In this document: piece after piece, positions 40,851 through 51,194 of the stretch
Position numbering within the stretch: position 1 is the stretch's first letter
How the letters are laid out: each line of letters starts with the position of its first letter
Source: Diploptera punctata
Lineage: Eukaryota; Arthropoda; Insecta; Blattodea; Blaberidae
Direction of reading: 5' to 3'
DNA: 64,000 nt
Assembly: GCA_030220185.1 (NCBI GenBank)
Contig: JASPKZ010007297.1
Coordinates: forward strand, 1,582,001 to 1,646,000
The notes under the pieces: generated by a model
What the model was told of the DNA's origin: nothing
Database searches by the model: none
What the model saw: only the letters and a program-made list of their open reading frames with translations
Program-made: the position numbers and the translations under genes

Positions 40851-41224
40851 TGCCCCAGTTTTGTCCTTTTTGGATATTTCTGATGTTCTCTCCTGGCAAT
40901 GGCGTAATTGTAACCAACTTCTGAGGTTGGGGCGCCTGGAAAGCTGGGTTACGTAGCCCCGATGATTGATGGTGATGATGATAGTGGTGCGCCAGGAGAG
41001 TCCCTAATCCTAAGCTTAATCTAAGATGAATATGAATGATGATGATTGCGATGGCCATGTGATGTTCGGGGACCGTTTGGGTCTTAAAGTTTCCTGACAT
41101 TTTGTCTTACAGGTGAGAAAAAAACCGATAAAAACCTCACCCAGGAAATTGTCCCGACCGGAGATTGAACCCGGGCCCGCTGCGTGACAAGGCAGCACGC
41201 TACCTCGAGACCACAGCGGTGGAC
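40851..41224 (-). repeat. SINE-B full-length copy
   Basis: Tail 'gtcctttttggatatttctg', 'ggttggggcgcctggaaagc', 'aagcttaatctaagatgaat', body 'ctgacattttgtcttacagg' and head with B-box gggttcaatctcc, ending 'ccacagcggtggac'. It sits between two LINE-A bits (40.78 and 41.24 kb), suggesting insertion into a LINE-A copy. Confidence 0.88.
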
Positions 41225-41239
41225 TCACGGAAAAATATT

Positions 41240-41525
41240 ATATAATGTAAATGGACAGTTAATGAGAAATTAGAGAAATTTTGACAAAGTGGGTGAATTC
41301 AAATACCTAGGAACAATAATTGCAATCAAGAGTGCAGATGAAGAAAAGAAATTAAACATAGGCTCAATTCTTCAAATGCGTGTTGTTATGCATTATAGGG
41401 ACTCTTGTCGTCCCAACTCCTTTAAAAAAAACGTTAAACTGAAAATATACAAAACTGTTATTCTCCCAGTTATATTATATAGATGTGAAACATGCACTCT
41501 TACTTTAAGGGAGGAGAAAAAGATT
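41240..41525 (+). mobile_element. LINE-A fragment
   Basis: 'GEFKYLGTIIAIKSADEEKK' and 'KLKIYKTVILPVILYRCETC' (open 41289-41588) match the post-RT region. It ends at 'LREEKK' and joins unrelated (GAT)n sequence. Both ends are truncated. Confidence 0.78.
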
Positions 41526-42094
41526 AACTTGAGTTATTGTCTTAATGATGATGATGATGATGATAAACCAGCAAATGAGACTTTCTAAGGAATTCGCTTA
41601 GTATACGCAATTCGTACATGACGGACTTTTGTATTAAGTTTTGAAACAGAGTGTGTCTGTCGAAGCTAGAAGATGTCTCTCTGCATCTAGCGGCGATAAT
41701 TTGATCTTCACATCGACCTGCCGGTTAACATAATGTGCCCTGCTCCTTTAATGTAGACAAGACGTGTGGCATGTTCACAGAATTAAGGTCAAAGTACCCT
41801 GTCTTCTATCTAAATGGATTTTCAAATAAAATTCCTAACACAAAGCTTCAGCAGACATTTGACCGAATTCCGAAGAAATGAGATTTTCTTTTAAAAAAAA
41901 TCTTCATCGATCCTATTAACAAGGGAACTGCCAACCATTGCATGCCAAAACCTACCTTCAAATTTCTCCTTGGGAAGCGTTGTGATGTTCCAAGGCCGTG
42001 TCCAAAAAAATCTCTGCCGCTTTTAACTGTAAGGCATAGGAATGGAAGCCAGAATCCAGTAATGATCTAGTTAATCAGAAAATCGGACCGTTAA
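41526..42094. other. No recognisable feature
   Basis: No repeat family or convincing coding frame. Confidence 0.4.
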
Positions 42095-42265
42095 GAATGG
42101 GTATTTATCTGAAGCGAAAATTAAAAATTGCTCTAGCAGCAGCATTTTTTAATTTTTTTACAATGAATCTCTGTATATGTCATTAAAATAAAACGAAAAA
42201 GATATCCTCCAAAAATCAATGTAATCCGACCATCAGAAGTGCGAGTTTGCGCTGAATTTTAAAAT
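42095..42265 (+). repeat. Helitron-like tandem-unit fragment
   Basis: 'tatctgaagcgaaaattaaa', 'attgctctagcag' and 'taatccgaccatcagaagtg' match one unit of the 275 bp family. Confidence 0.5.
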
Positions 42266-42414
42266 AGGCTAGGTCTAGTAGCCGCCATTTCTCACAACGT
42301 AACTGTAGAGATATAATTCAATTAACGAAAGAAAGATATGTTTAATAATTTATAATAAACAAGCAAAATATCGAGCCTTAAATTGTAGCCCTACTACCTG
42401 AAGAACTGCTTAGT

Positions 42415-42417
<3 letters not shown>

Positions 42418-42471
<54 letters not shown>

Positions 42472-42473
42472 TA

Positions 42474-42539
<66 letters not shown>
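42418..42539. repeat. (AAT)n(ATT)n head-to-head microsatellites
   Basis: About 17 AAT units, then 'ataatta', then about 21 ATT units. It is an inverted pair like that at 16.9 kb. Confidence 0.95.
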
Positions 42540-42541
<2 letters not shown>

Positions 42542-42790
42542 ATATCACGAGGATATCCGTGAAGAACTGCAGATCTATCCCATAAAAGAAAATATATTTA
42601 ACAACAAGATACAGTGGAAAGAACATGTAGAAAGAATGGAAGAAAGTAGATTACCAAATAAAATATTCCATTATTTTCCAAGAGGAAGAAGAGATGTCGG
42701 ACGTCCTCGGAAGAGATGGTCTTAGATCTATTAGTGAAGACGGAACAGGCAACTGAAGGAAGTGAAGAAGAAGAAGAAGATTATTCAATA
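42540..42790 (+). pseudogene. LINE C-terminal remnant
   Basis: Plus strand reads IREELQIYPIKENIFNN, KIQWKEHVERMEESRLPNKI and FHYFPRGRRDVGRPRKRWS, followed by a (GAA)n tail (42767-42781). No RT core. It starts directly at the microsatellite edge. Confidence 0.75.
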
Positions 42791-42849
42791 TATTTTCTCC
42801 TACTTCATCACGGTTAAATCATACATATAATAACAATTATGAATTATCT

Positions 42850-42912
42850 TCATAAGTGATGTCGCGAGTGAATTTATCTAGAGGGTTTGGAAATCAAGAG
42901 TGGCATTTTTAG
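42850..42912. repeat. K-element hairpin half, detached
   Basis: 'gtgaatttatctagagggtt', 'tggaaatcaagagtggcatt' is one half of the K hairpin. It joins the opposite (5') end of K2 through 'tttaggactatttaac'. Confidence 0.65.
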
Positions 42913-43129
42913 GACTATTTAACTCATGCCCCAAATGGGAATCAATGACCAATCACGTTTCAATGATTTCTGTTTTACAACCAATCAGAGTCGTGTTTCA
43001 CGAAATATTTATCAGTGTTATGATTACCATATTAAAGAAGGCTCCTCCTTTTTAATATTCTGAACAGGTCTGACCATTATTTTGCAGTGACTGAGGGAAC
43101 AGTAAAGCCGCCATATTTGAATGTTCAAA

Positions 43130-43189
43130 ATGGCAGAAACAAGATTTGGCTGTGCTTCAAATGAAGATATAGACGAAATACAAATTTGA
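43130..43189 (+). pseudogene. Start of a lost protein in K2 (19 codons)
   Basis: ATG at 43130 opens MAETRFGCASNEDIDEIQI then stops at 43187. The context 'ttcaaaatgg' is a fair animal start. N-termini of this acidic 'RF..(A/S)S(N/E)E(D/E)I' type occur in KIAA1958/ZMYM-like tyrosine-recombinase (Crypton-related) proteins; I recall this only in general terms. No catalytic part survives, so the assignment is tentative. Confidence 0.3.
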
Positions 43190-43436
43190 CAATTGTGTTT
43201 TTAAATAATGATATTACCGAGTTCTTTTTGATAATTCTGTGTTCAATAATTGTGTTTTTAAATAATGATATTACCGAGTTGTTTACTAAAAATAAATTAA
43301 CCTATAATTTTGGTTATAATATACAGTTTGATGTGTTTAATTTTTTCTCCACTAGGATGCATTCTTATAATATTGCGATGATATTTCAAGTTTCCCACGC
43401 CAGATGGCAATATATAACAAACATTATATGATCTTG

Positions 43437-43781
43437 GTCCCGCGCCGTAGCCGAGCGGTTAAGGTAGGAAGCCTTGGCGCAGAGCTACGGGACTTGCGCT
43501 GGTTCGAGTCTCCATGGGGGAAGAAATTTTCTCATGGTATTTCGGCCAGTATGGGACCGGTGCCCACCCAGCATCGTGAGGCAATTGGGTAGCTACAATA
43601 AGTAGCGGCTCCAGGTTGAGGAACCAGCTATAACGGCTGGGGGACTCGACATGCTAACCACATGTCACCCCTACACTGGCTGTTGATCATCTACCTCTGT
43701 GATTGACACATGTGGATGTGAAGGGCCAGCAGCCGGCTGGTAAAAGGGCAACCGCTGAAAAGTGGAAAGACCCTCAATCGG
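43437..43781 (+). repeat. SINE-D full copy with 11 bp exact TSD
   Basis: Head 'gtcccgcgccgtagccgagc' with A-box tagccgagcgg and B-box-like ggttcgagtct, body 'cagtatgggaccggtgccca', tail 'gattgacacatgtggatgtg' and 'gaaaagtggaaagaccctca'. The duplication atatgatcttg is at 43426-43436 and 43782-43792. Inserted in K2, so younger than it. Confidence 0.93.
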
Positions 43782-44009
43782 ATATGATCTTGTTGCAGTG
43801 GATGGAGAAACGAAACATAACGTTTCTCATTTTGTTTTCAAACATCGCCGTTTACATTAAATAAATAAATATTTTAAAGTAACTATATTTAAATAATGAT
43901 TTGTGAGTAAATAGCTTAATTTTATTCGTTAAATAGTCCTAACAAATGCCACGAGTGATTTCCAAATTATCGATAAATCCACGACTCACGAATAAAATTA
44001 AGCTGTTTA

Positions 44010-44170
44010 TTCGCAAATAATCACCATCATCTTAGGCCCGGTGGCCCGTTACGGTCTATTGCCATGTTTTGAGTGGTCTTCCCAAATATCTCCTTCCTCC
44101 TCGGGGATAATAATTCAAACTCTGGCGGAGGATGCGAGATCGATCCATACGCTGAATGTGTTGTAGCTAA
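44010..44170 (-). pseudogene. LINE C-terminal scrap
   Basis: Complement reads HIQRMDRSRILRQSLNYYP then RGGRRYLGRPLKTWQ, the usual LINE C-terminal block, followed by 'gtaacgggccaccgggccta', a 3' end also seen at 51.71 kb. Confidence 0.6.
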
Positions 44171-44465
44171 TTATTTCTATATGTAATTATGTGATCCATA
44201 ACCAAAGTAATTTGAAGTTCTAGAAGGATATCTACGTTTTATTCAAAAATCACTATTTAAATATAGTTATTTTAAAATATGTATATATTTAATGTAAACG
44301 GCGATGTTTGAAAACAAATCATAAATGTGTGATTATGTTTCATATGTTTATCCATTGCAACTTCATCATATTATATATTGTCAAATAGGATCGCAATATT
44401 GTAAGAATGCACCCTAGTGGACAAAAAATGAAACACATCAAACTGTATATTATAACCAACATTAT

Positions 44466-45118
44466 ACTTACTTACTTACTCACTGGCACTATCGAACCCG
44501 TAGGTTCATGGCCGCACGGACATAAGCTCTCCATACATTCCTATCCTGAGCTAATGCTTTCCAATCATTCCCTGTATAATCTACTTCCCTCAAATCATAG
44601 TTAATGTTATTCTCCCATCTCATTCTTGGTCTACCAACTGGGCGTTTTTCCTCTGACTTTCCTATAAGAAGCTTCCATGCACATCTCCCATTCCCCATAA
44701 GTGCAACATGTCCTGCCCATCGCAGTCTATGAGACTTAACTGTTCTTATTATATCTGGCTTCCTATAAATACCATGTAGTTCATTGTTATGTAGTCTTCT
44801 CCATTCACCTGTCTGTTCATCTCTCTTTGGTCCAAAATTTTTCCTAAGTACTTATTCTCAAATACTTGTAATCTTCTTTCCTCTCTTAAAGTAAGAGTCC
44901 ATGTTTCGCACCCATATAATATAACTGGTAGAATAATAGTTTTATATATTTTTCAGTTTAACGTTTTTTGAAAGAAGTTGGGATATCAATAGTCTCTGTA
45001 ATGCATAATAGCACGCATTTCCAGAATTGAGCCTATGTTTAATTTCTTTATGCATCTTATTCCTACTTGTGATTATTGTTCCTAGGTATTTGATTTCAGT
45101 CACCTCCTCAAAATTTCT
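44466..45118 (-). mobile_element. LINE-A, 5'-truncated copy in K3
   Basis: Minus strand from 'EVTEIKYLGTIITSRNKM' to ARMGNGRCAWKLLIGKSEEK-type sequence (44489-44698: MGNGRCAWKLLIGKSEEKRP, ALAQDRNVWRAYVRAAMNL), tail 'acttacttactcactgg'. Flanks are contiguous K sequence, with about four K bases missing and no clean duplication. Confidence 0.87.
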
Positions 45119-45444
45119 TTAATTTATTTTAGTAAACAACTCAGTAAAATCGTAATTTAAAAACACAATTATTGAAAACACAATTATCAAATGTGTAGTT
45201 GGAAGGAATCTGTTCATTATTTGCTATATTCAATTTATTTGTTGTAGAGTCACTCATTGCAAAATAGTGTTCTGACCTTTCAGAATATTAAAAAGGAGGA
45301 GCTTTCTTTATCACAAAAGCAGAAGGTGGTAAAGATAATTCGATAAAGAATTATTGAAACACGATTATCATTGGTTGTATAACAAAATTCATTGTATCGT
45401 GACAGGTCATTGAATCCCATTTGGGGCATGAGTTAAGTAGTCTT

Positions 45445-45930
45445 GGTAAAGAAAATGCAAGATATAAAAAGTAACAAAAATATACCTAGAATGTGGTTAT
45501 ATACTATACTGGATAAGAAAATACTTAGTGAACTATTTTTTAAACTGTTTTTGAGTCGGACAGTCCTTGATAGGCCTATACGAGGGGAAGGAATTCCACA
45601 TTCGGACAGCTTAAACAAGAAAGGATGAGGAATGGTGAGATATTCGACGTGGAGGAACAGCTACAGTTAAAAGTTCTCTCGATCGTGTGTTTAAGTTATG
45701 GTAGGAAGATAGTGAATGGAAACGAGTAGAAATATAAAGGGGTGATGAGGTGGATAAAGTGTTGTATAAGAAGCAGAGGCAATGTATGTTTCGCCTGTCT
45801 TCCAATTGGAGCCAAGACAACATTTCAAATAGTGGAGTTATGTGATCTGATTTGCGGAGATTGCATATGTAACGAGCATTAGATGAACTTGTAAAGCTGA
45901 GAAGACAGGAGAACAATATTTAAGTTAGTG
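45445..45930 (-). pseudogene. LINE-F C-terminal remnant
   Basis: Minus strand at 45611-45916: ISLQLEDRRNIHCLCFLYNT-type sequence, STSSPLYISTRFHSLSSYHN, LNTRSRELLTVAVPPRRISH; then FKLSECGIPSPRIGLSRTVR and LKNSLKNSSLSIF (45433-45618). It gives the clearest view of the LINE-F protein end. Upstream RT motifs are not present. Confidence 0.7.
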
Positions 45931-45940
45931 TTTAATGCGA

Positions 45941-46650
45941 AAGAGACCTGTGTCACTCCAAGCTCGTTCAATAACCCGGGATGCTCCAATCTTCCTCACG
46001 GAGAGGGGTTCAGCATATAACAGTTTCATACTATACTAATTCCGAGCTAAGTTCCAGTTGTGCCGTAAACAAACTTGAATAAGATATTTCTCCAGTGTAT
46101 TATGGGGGACCGTGGTACTACTTTTACCCGCCATATGACTGAATTGTGTACGATAGAAACATTGTTCTTAGGTAACATCGTATCTTACGGGAAATAAGAT
46201 TGAATACATCGTAAGATGGTACCAAAATTAGAAACTCCTTCCATTTTTACTTATTTATGACAAAAAATTACATATAGAACTACTTAATCTGACTACGCGC
46301 TTTTTCTATTATGCCATTAGATATCCTTCATTTACAATTGCATTAGTTCTACGAGTAGAATGTATGTTCTATGCTGACTCACCTGTAAATTCTGTTGTTA
46401 TTTTCACCACATCATCAATTGTTAATGTGTGATATTTTTCACTAAACTGTTTGAAAATATTCAGAATGTGTTTCTCTCCGCTTTTCAAATGCTTTACTTT
46501 TCATGTTTAAGAAAATCTACAGAAATGTTACCATTTTGAAACAATCGAAATTCCAACTTATTCTGCATTGCGCATGCATAAGAATAAAACATTGATTATT
46601 TAATCTATTAAAATTGTAATTATGTATTTTAAGATTCTCCTATATCATTT
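45941..46650. other. Mostly unassigned; short repeat at 46569-46630
   Basis: 46569-46630 ('gcgcatgcataagaataaaa', 'attaaaattgtaattatgta') repeats 34077-34140, the left flank of an L element and a SINE-A. Nothing else recognised. Confidence 0.4.
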
Positions 46651-46653
46651 AGA

Positions 46654-46873
46654 CAGCTAAAGGTAAAGGTAAAGTGATCCCCTTGGGGAGTAGGAGGTTA
46701 AGGCTCCCACTTTTTCTAGGCAATCGACACTTGATTGTCAGCCCTGCGTGACGGCCGCCTTTACCCTCAGAACAAGCGTATGTTACTCATTTCCGTTAGT
46801 GACTGAGTCGACCCAGTGGCCATGGTGCTACCAGAAGGTTTGCGTCAATTTAAAAATCCTGACCCCACCAGGT
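46654..46873 (-). repeat. SINE-E copy, truncated head
   Basis: 'aaggtaaagtgatccccttg', 'gtcagccctgcgtgacggcc', 'tactcatttccgttagtgac', then 'cctgaccccacca' where the head is lost. The mariner-like element begins 24 bp further on. Confidence 0.78.
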
Positions 46874-46897
46874 CATATAGACAGCTGCTAGATAATA

Positions 46898-48222
46898 CAG
46901 GGTGGACCGCTCGAATGGACCTAATTTCAATTGCTTGTTACTGGCAAACGGTTGAAGATAGAAACTTAAAACAACGTTCATATTACAGAAAAACTCACCA
47001 CGTTTTGATATCCAGATCACCACATCTCTATATGAGCCCCAGCAGTCACTGTGACGATATCAAAGCGATGAACAAATTCTTGCCAAGTACGTTGGAGTAT
47101 GTCTTCTGGAATGTTCTCAATAGCCTCTATGATGCGCTCACGAAGATCACGAAGGTCTTTGACTGGGGTGGTGTAAACTTTATCTTTGACATAGCCCCAG
47201 AGAAAGAAATCCAGTGGTGTTAAATCGGGAGATCTCGGGGGCCACGCGATTGGTCCTCCCCTACCAATCCAACGGCCAGGGAAAATGTTGTCCAAAGCCG
47301 TACGAACTTCATTGGACCAGTGGGGAGGAGCACCATCTTGCTGGAAAACGATGTTAGGCTGCAGTTGTTCAATTTGTGGAAAGAAGAACTGCTCCAGCAT
47401 GTCAAGATATGTGGTACCACGAACAGTTTCTCGGCGAAGAAAAACGGTCCAATGACCTTATTATGTGACAAACTGCACCAAACATTCATCTTCGGACTAT
47501 CACGAACATGCTCTTGAATAGCGTGAGGATTCTCCGATCCCCAGATCCGCACATTATGCCGGTTTACCTTGCCTGACAAATGGAAAGTGGCTTCGTCCGA
47601 GAAGAAAATCTTGGTCATGAAGTCAGGATCAGCGCCGAGACGGTCCAGCATCGTATTGGCGAATTCCACTCGTTTCGGCATGTCATTCGGCTCCAGACGT
47701 TGCACTAACTGCACTTTATATGCGTGCAGTTTGAGGCGTTTGTGGACAATCCGTTGTAATGTCGATTTTGGTATTTGAAGTTCCCGCGAAGCTCTTCTTA
47801 ATGACTTCCGGGGGCTTCGCTCAAATGCGGCTTGAACATTTGCTACCATTTCATCGGATGCTCTGCGACCACCACCATGCTTCTTCAACACAGATCCTGT
47901 AGCTAATAATGTATCACGCCACTTCTTTATGCTTCTAGCAGTTGGAGCATCACGGTTAAACACACGCCGGAACTCCCTTTGAACTCTAATGATTGATTTA
48001 AACTCCGCATACCACAAAACAGCTTGCGCTTTCATCTGCGGAGTCGCCATTTTCACAAACAATTAAATCTAAGAACGAGAAACGTATCTTTGTGCCATCT
48101 ACCGACAGGATTCGAAACTTGGTGAGTTTTTCTGTACTATGAACGTTGTTTTAAGTTTCTATCTTCAACCGTTTGCCAGTAACAAGCAATTGAAATTAGG
48201 TCCATTCGAGCGGTCCACCCTG
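46898..48222 (-). mobile_element. Mariner-like transposon, 1325 bp, ~103 bp TIRs
   Basis: Terminal inverted repeats 46898-47000 and 48120-48222 begin cagggtggaccgctcgaatg and are almost identical (one mismatch noted, 'catattac' against 'catagtac'). TA flanks both ends (46896-46897 and 48223-48224). The single gene fills the middle, with its stop 17 bp inside the left repeat. The TIRs are far longer than the ~30 bp usual in mariners. It is the most complete and youngest-looking DNA transposon here. Confidence 0.93.
47017..48050 (-). pseudogene. Mariner-like DDE transposase, one frameshift
   Basis: Cuts and pastes the element by binding its TIRs. First frame (47428-48062): start MATPQMKAQAVLWYAEFKSI (second Met at 48050 preferred), a DUF4817-type helix-turn-helix, 'GSVLKKHGGGRRASD', a second HTH (RRASRELQIPKSTLQRI), then D1 in FFSDEATFHLSGKVNRH. 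A one-base shift near 47,425 moves to the second frame (47017-47427): D2 in NIVFQQDGAPPHWSNEV, D3 in WPPRSPDLTPLDFFLWGYVK. By my count 36 residues separate D2 and D3. Otherwise no stops, so inactivation is recent. Confidence 0.92.
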
Positions 48223-48839
48223 TATATATTTTTATTATTTTTATTTCCTTTATTTTCGAGTTTTAAAGAGTGAACTACATTTTCTTACACGCTGAAAGGC
48301 AAAACCGTTATTCGACTAATGGAAATGCAGTCATACATCTGGTTTGTTTACATTACAACTGGAACTTAGCTCGGAAGAACTAATGCCGTACGTACATTAT
48401 TTTTCCATGAATAAAAAATAAAACTAATCATAATATAAACAAATACCTACAAATACACCTGTATCAAAAACAATAACAGGCTACATATAAGTAAAATCTA
48501 TATCTACACTACATCACAATAATACATATCTTCACTCATCCATATCCCGTACATTGATATTAAAAAAAAAATGCTAGAAAACAAATTAGAAAAAAAAACA
48601 CTCACACACACACACACACATACACCCACACACCTCCACACATATACACACCGCACGCTCATACCCCCCCTCCTCCCGGACCTGACTATTCAAATAATCA
48701 GACCTACTTATTATAAAATATAATTAAAGATCGAAAACAAAGACCATATTGAGATTCTTCTTATTGATAATACATATATCCTTAATCTACAATTTTGTTA
48801 TATCTCAATTTCCTTACTGTACCCAAAAATTTGCATGTT
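48223..48839 (-). mobile_element. Probable LINE-E 3' untranslated region
   Basis: Non-coding, AT-rich, with a (CA)n run (48600-48625), lying downstream (minus sense) of the LINE-E stop at 48851. Its exact end is not seen, so the limit is nominal. Confidence 0.4.
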
Positions 48840-49760
48840 TTTGATTCACTCTAGATCCGTCCTAAAAGATCCCAATACGCCACTCTCCCTCGATCCGACC
48901 TGAGAAATCTCTCCGGCAGCATCTGTAATCTAAGTTGTTCTGTCTCTCTACAGAATGCTATAATATGCTGCCAGTTTTCATGGTCATCGCATAGCGGGCA
49001 TAGTTTAATACCTTCATCATTTGTTAAATTATGGGCCATCCATCCCCCCCAAATGAAACCATGCAATAGCACTTCTATCATCCCCATCCAAAGAGTCAAT
49101 ATATTTCTCCCTTCCCCACGAAAGTTTCAGTTCCGTCTGCAGGGTGAGCGATATTTTCTGGCTACACTCGGCTTCTATATACTGCCTGTCTATATCGATT
49201 AGTCTCTTCTTAACTGTCCTCCAAACATTTCTATTATTCCGCGTACTCCTCTCCCATACCCAACCCATCCCTATGCCCTTGAATCCTTTTTCTCACCGAT
49301 TACCCAATCTCCCGAAACACACTGCCTTTTCTGTTCATTGTAACACTCTGCTCTAAGCGAGTCCTGATTACCGTTTATTATGTCCAACCAATACTTAATA
49401 GCCATAATTGTGCCCCTTATTGTGTCCGAAAATGTACCGAATTTTTTCAGTATGCCACAATTTGAAGTCCCCGTTGCTAATCTCATCGCTTTCTTAAGAA
49501 ACATAGGTTGAATTTTATACAGTGTCCCCGTTCGTTCCCAACCCTATAATTCTGAGTCATACAGCATGGTCACTCTCACAGTCGAAGAATAAACCTGTTC
49601 TAGTGTACGCATCGGTATGTTTCGCAATTTTGACATAGGCCTATTAGTAAGCATTTCGCTTGTCCGGCTTCTAGCCCTCATTGTTGCATTCTCGATGTGT
49701 CTCGTCCATTTTCCATAAATGAAACGTTGTTTACTGCGTCTGTCTTTCTACATGACAGAA
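48840..49760 (-). pseudogene. LINE-E ORF2 C-terminus with zinc knuckle
   Basis: Minus-strand frames carry MFLKKAMRLATGTSNCGILK, then NNRNVWRTVKKRLIDIDRQY, then a C-terminal zinc-binding motif CPLCDDHENWQHIIAFC (C-x2-C-x7-H-x4-C) and RSDRGRVAYWDLLGRI to the stop. Such Cys/His knuckles end ORF2 of I-, R1- and Jockey-group LINEs. Two frameshifts (about 49040 and 49270) break it. It is unlike LINE-A, B and C, which lack the knuckle. Confidence 0.78.
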
Positions 49761-50094
49761 CTCTCTTCATAGCCCGGTAGGTAGCCTATGTATCCCACCC
49801 TCTCGCGCGCGTTCTCGTGTAGTCTGTGCCAAAATAAGTACACCTTCGACATTGTGGAACAAATTCCGCTCTCTGATAATCATATAAAATGACTCTTCGT
49901 TACAATACCATCTGAGTGCCCTGGAGGACTGCGGTTCCCAAACTCGGAACCATAGTCAAGGAACTTCATCTCTAGACTAAGGGTTCCATGTAGCGGCGCT
50001 TCAACCCATTTCAAATAGCTCGCAAAATTCTCCATTATTTTAATGTGATTTAATGTTATCTTCCATTCAAACATTTAAAAAAAAAGAAGTAGCT
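49761..50094. other. No recognisable feature
   Basis: No frame or repeat that I can name; perhaps more decayed LINE-E. Confidence 0.4.
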
Positions 50095-50545
50095 AATACT
50101 CGGCGTGCGCTGCTACGCCTAAATAAATTAATTATACGTTTTTACATGTTCAGTTGAATATGTAAAAAGAAAATTAGAGGTTAATTAAATTGTATGGTAT
50201 ACATTGCGACGAATATGGCGATTTGCTAGAGTCAATTTTTAATTTCGAATTTAAGGTAAATCCCCAACTTCTAGTGATCGGATGTCTCTAGGTTTTGGAT
50301 AATACGTACCTCGGTATATTTTAATAGCATATACTGAGTTCAGTTGTGAATCATCGGAAATTGCGACCGCTAGAGCCATTTTTATATTTCCGTCCCATGT
50401 GAACTCCTACGCCTTGTAGTTTTAGATCATAAACAGATAGCGGCTAAACTCTCGCTGTATCTGAAAACCTGCATCTACAGTTTTCATGAAGATCTGTAGA
50501 GGGTATAGAAATATATAAATCACAAACATATGCAGGCTGAATTTT
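50095..50545 (-). mobile_element. Helitron-like element (minus)
   Basis: The complement of 50095-50130 is 'taggcgtagcagcgcacgc' and 'cgagtattagcta', the family terminus. Inside, 'ggatgtctctaggttttgga' and 'gttcagttgtgaatcatcgg' are inverted forms of the 275 bp unit. No coding. Confidence 0.5.
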
Positions 50546-50585
50546 TATATATGACAGAGCAGTACCTTATAGTAACAATAGTGAT

Positions 50586-50919
50586 CCATGCATAGTAATT
50601 CTGCCCGAAGGCAGGTCCTTCACTGCAATCATAGCATTTTCATGCTATACTTTGCAGCTTTACTAGGGAATTGTAGGTGTGGTAGCTTCCCGTTGCTTTC
50701 CACACCGGTGAAGGATGATGATGATAATGATAAGGATGATGATGATGGCCATATGATTTCGGGGACTGTTTGGGCCTTAAAGTTTTCATGACATTTGTAT
50801 TACAGGTGAGGAAAAATCCCGATAAAAACCTCACCCAGAAAAACTGTCCCGACCGGGGATCGAACCCGGGCCCGCTGCGTGACAAGGCAGCACGCTACCT
50901 CGAGACGACAGCGGTGGAC
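50586..50919 (-). repeat. SINE-A copy
   Basis: Full order from 'ccatgcatagtaattctgcc' to head 'cagcggtggac'; B-box-like gggttcgatccccgg. 'atagtgat' occurs near both ends but not immediately at the right end, so the target duplication is uncertain. Confidence 0.9.
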
Positions 50920-51002
50920 TATCTATAGTGATAGTATATAGAATTGTGTATTTCATAGTAACTTATAATTTCGGATTGTTGAAGTGTTAAAATATAAAAT
51001 TG

Positions 51003-51130
51003 GGATGGAGAGCTTTATTTAAGCTGGCAGAGTTAAGGCCATCTCTTCCACTCAACCAGCGAATAGTAAAATAATACAAAAAAAGTACACACTTGGCACT
51101 TTTAAGTCACACTTATAAAATTTGTTGTCA
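51003..51130 (-). mobile_element. LINE-F 3' terminus (minus)
   Basis: 'gctttatttaagctggcaga', 'gttaaggccatctcttccac' is the complement of the terminus at 51.36-51.40 kb. With the next feature it forms an inverted pair of LINE-F ends. Confidence 0.65.
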
Positions 51131-51194
51131 AATAATTAATTTTCTCTAGAGATACATTTATTGAATGCCATTAATATTTTTTTCTCGTTTTTTT

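Larger units (their letters stand above)
42913..43985 (+). mobile_element. K element copy 2, longest, with 5' promoter-like region
   Basis: Begins 'gactatttaactcatgcccc' and has CCAAT boxes at 42949 and 42981, about 150-180 bp before an ATG at 43130. It continues through a 57 bp internal duplication (43191 and 43248 both start aattgtgttttta), the shared block 'ctccactagga' and 'ttgttttcaaacatcgccgt', and the terminal hairpin (43940-43990). A SINE-D sits inside (43437-43781). This is the only copy retaining a start-codon peptide, so it is closest to a parent element. Confidence 0.65.
43940..45440 (-). mobile_element. K element copy 3, inverted, interrupted by LINEs
   Basis: Shares the hairpin at 43940-44000 with K2 and runs the other way. 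Blocks 'gtaaacggcgatgtttgaaa' (44290), 'caccctagtggacaaaaaat' (44409), then after the LINE-A 'gtaaacaactcagtaaaatc', 'aggaggagctttctttatca' and the end 'ggggcatgagttaagtagtc' (45440). A LINE scrap (44010-44200) and LINE-A (44466-45118) lie inside. The central inverted order suggests a head-to-head insertion or rearrangement. Confidence 0.65.

Noticed and set aside
46816..47223. 135-codon plus-strand frame over the mariner left end
   Set aside because: It is antisense to the transposase and runs through the TIR.
48600..48660. CA-rich stretch as a regulatory element
   Set aside because: It is a simple repeat in a probable LINE 3' region with no other promoter signals.
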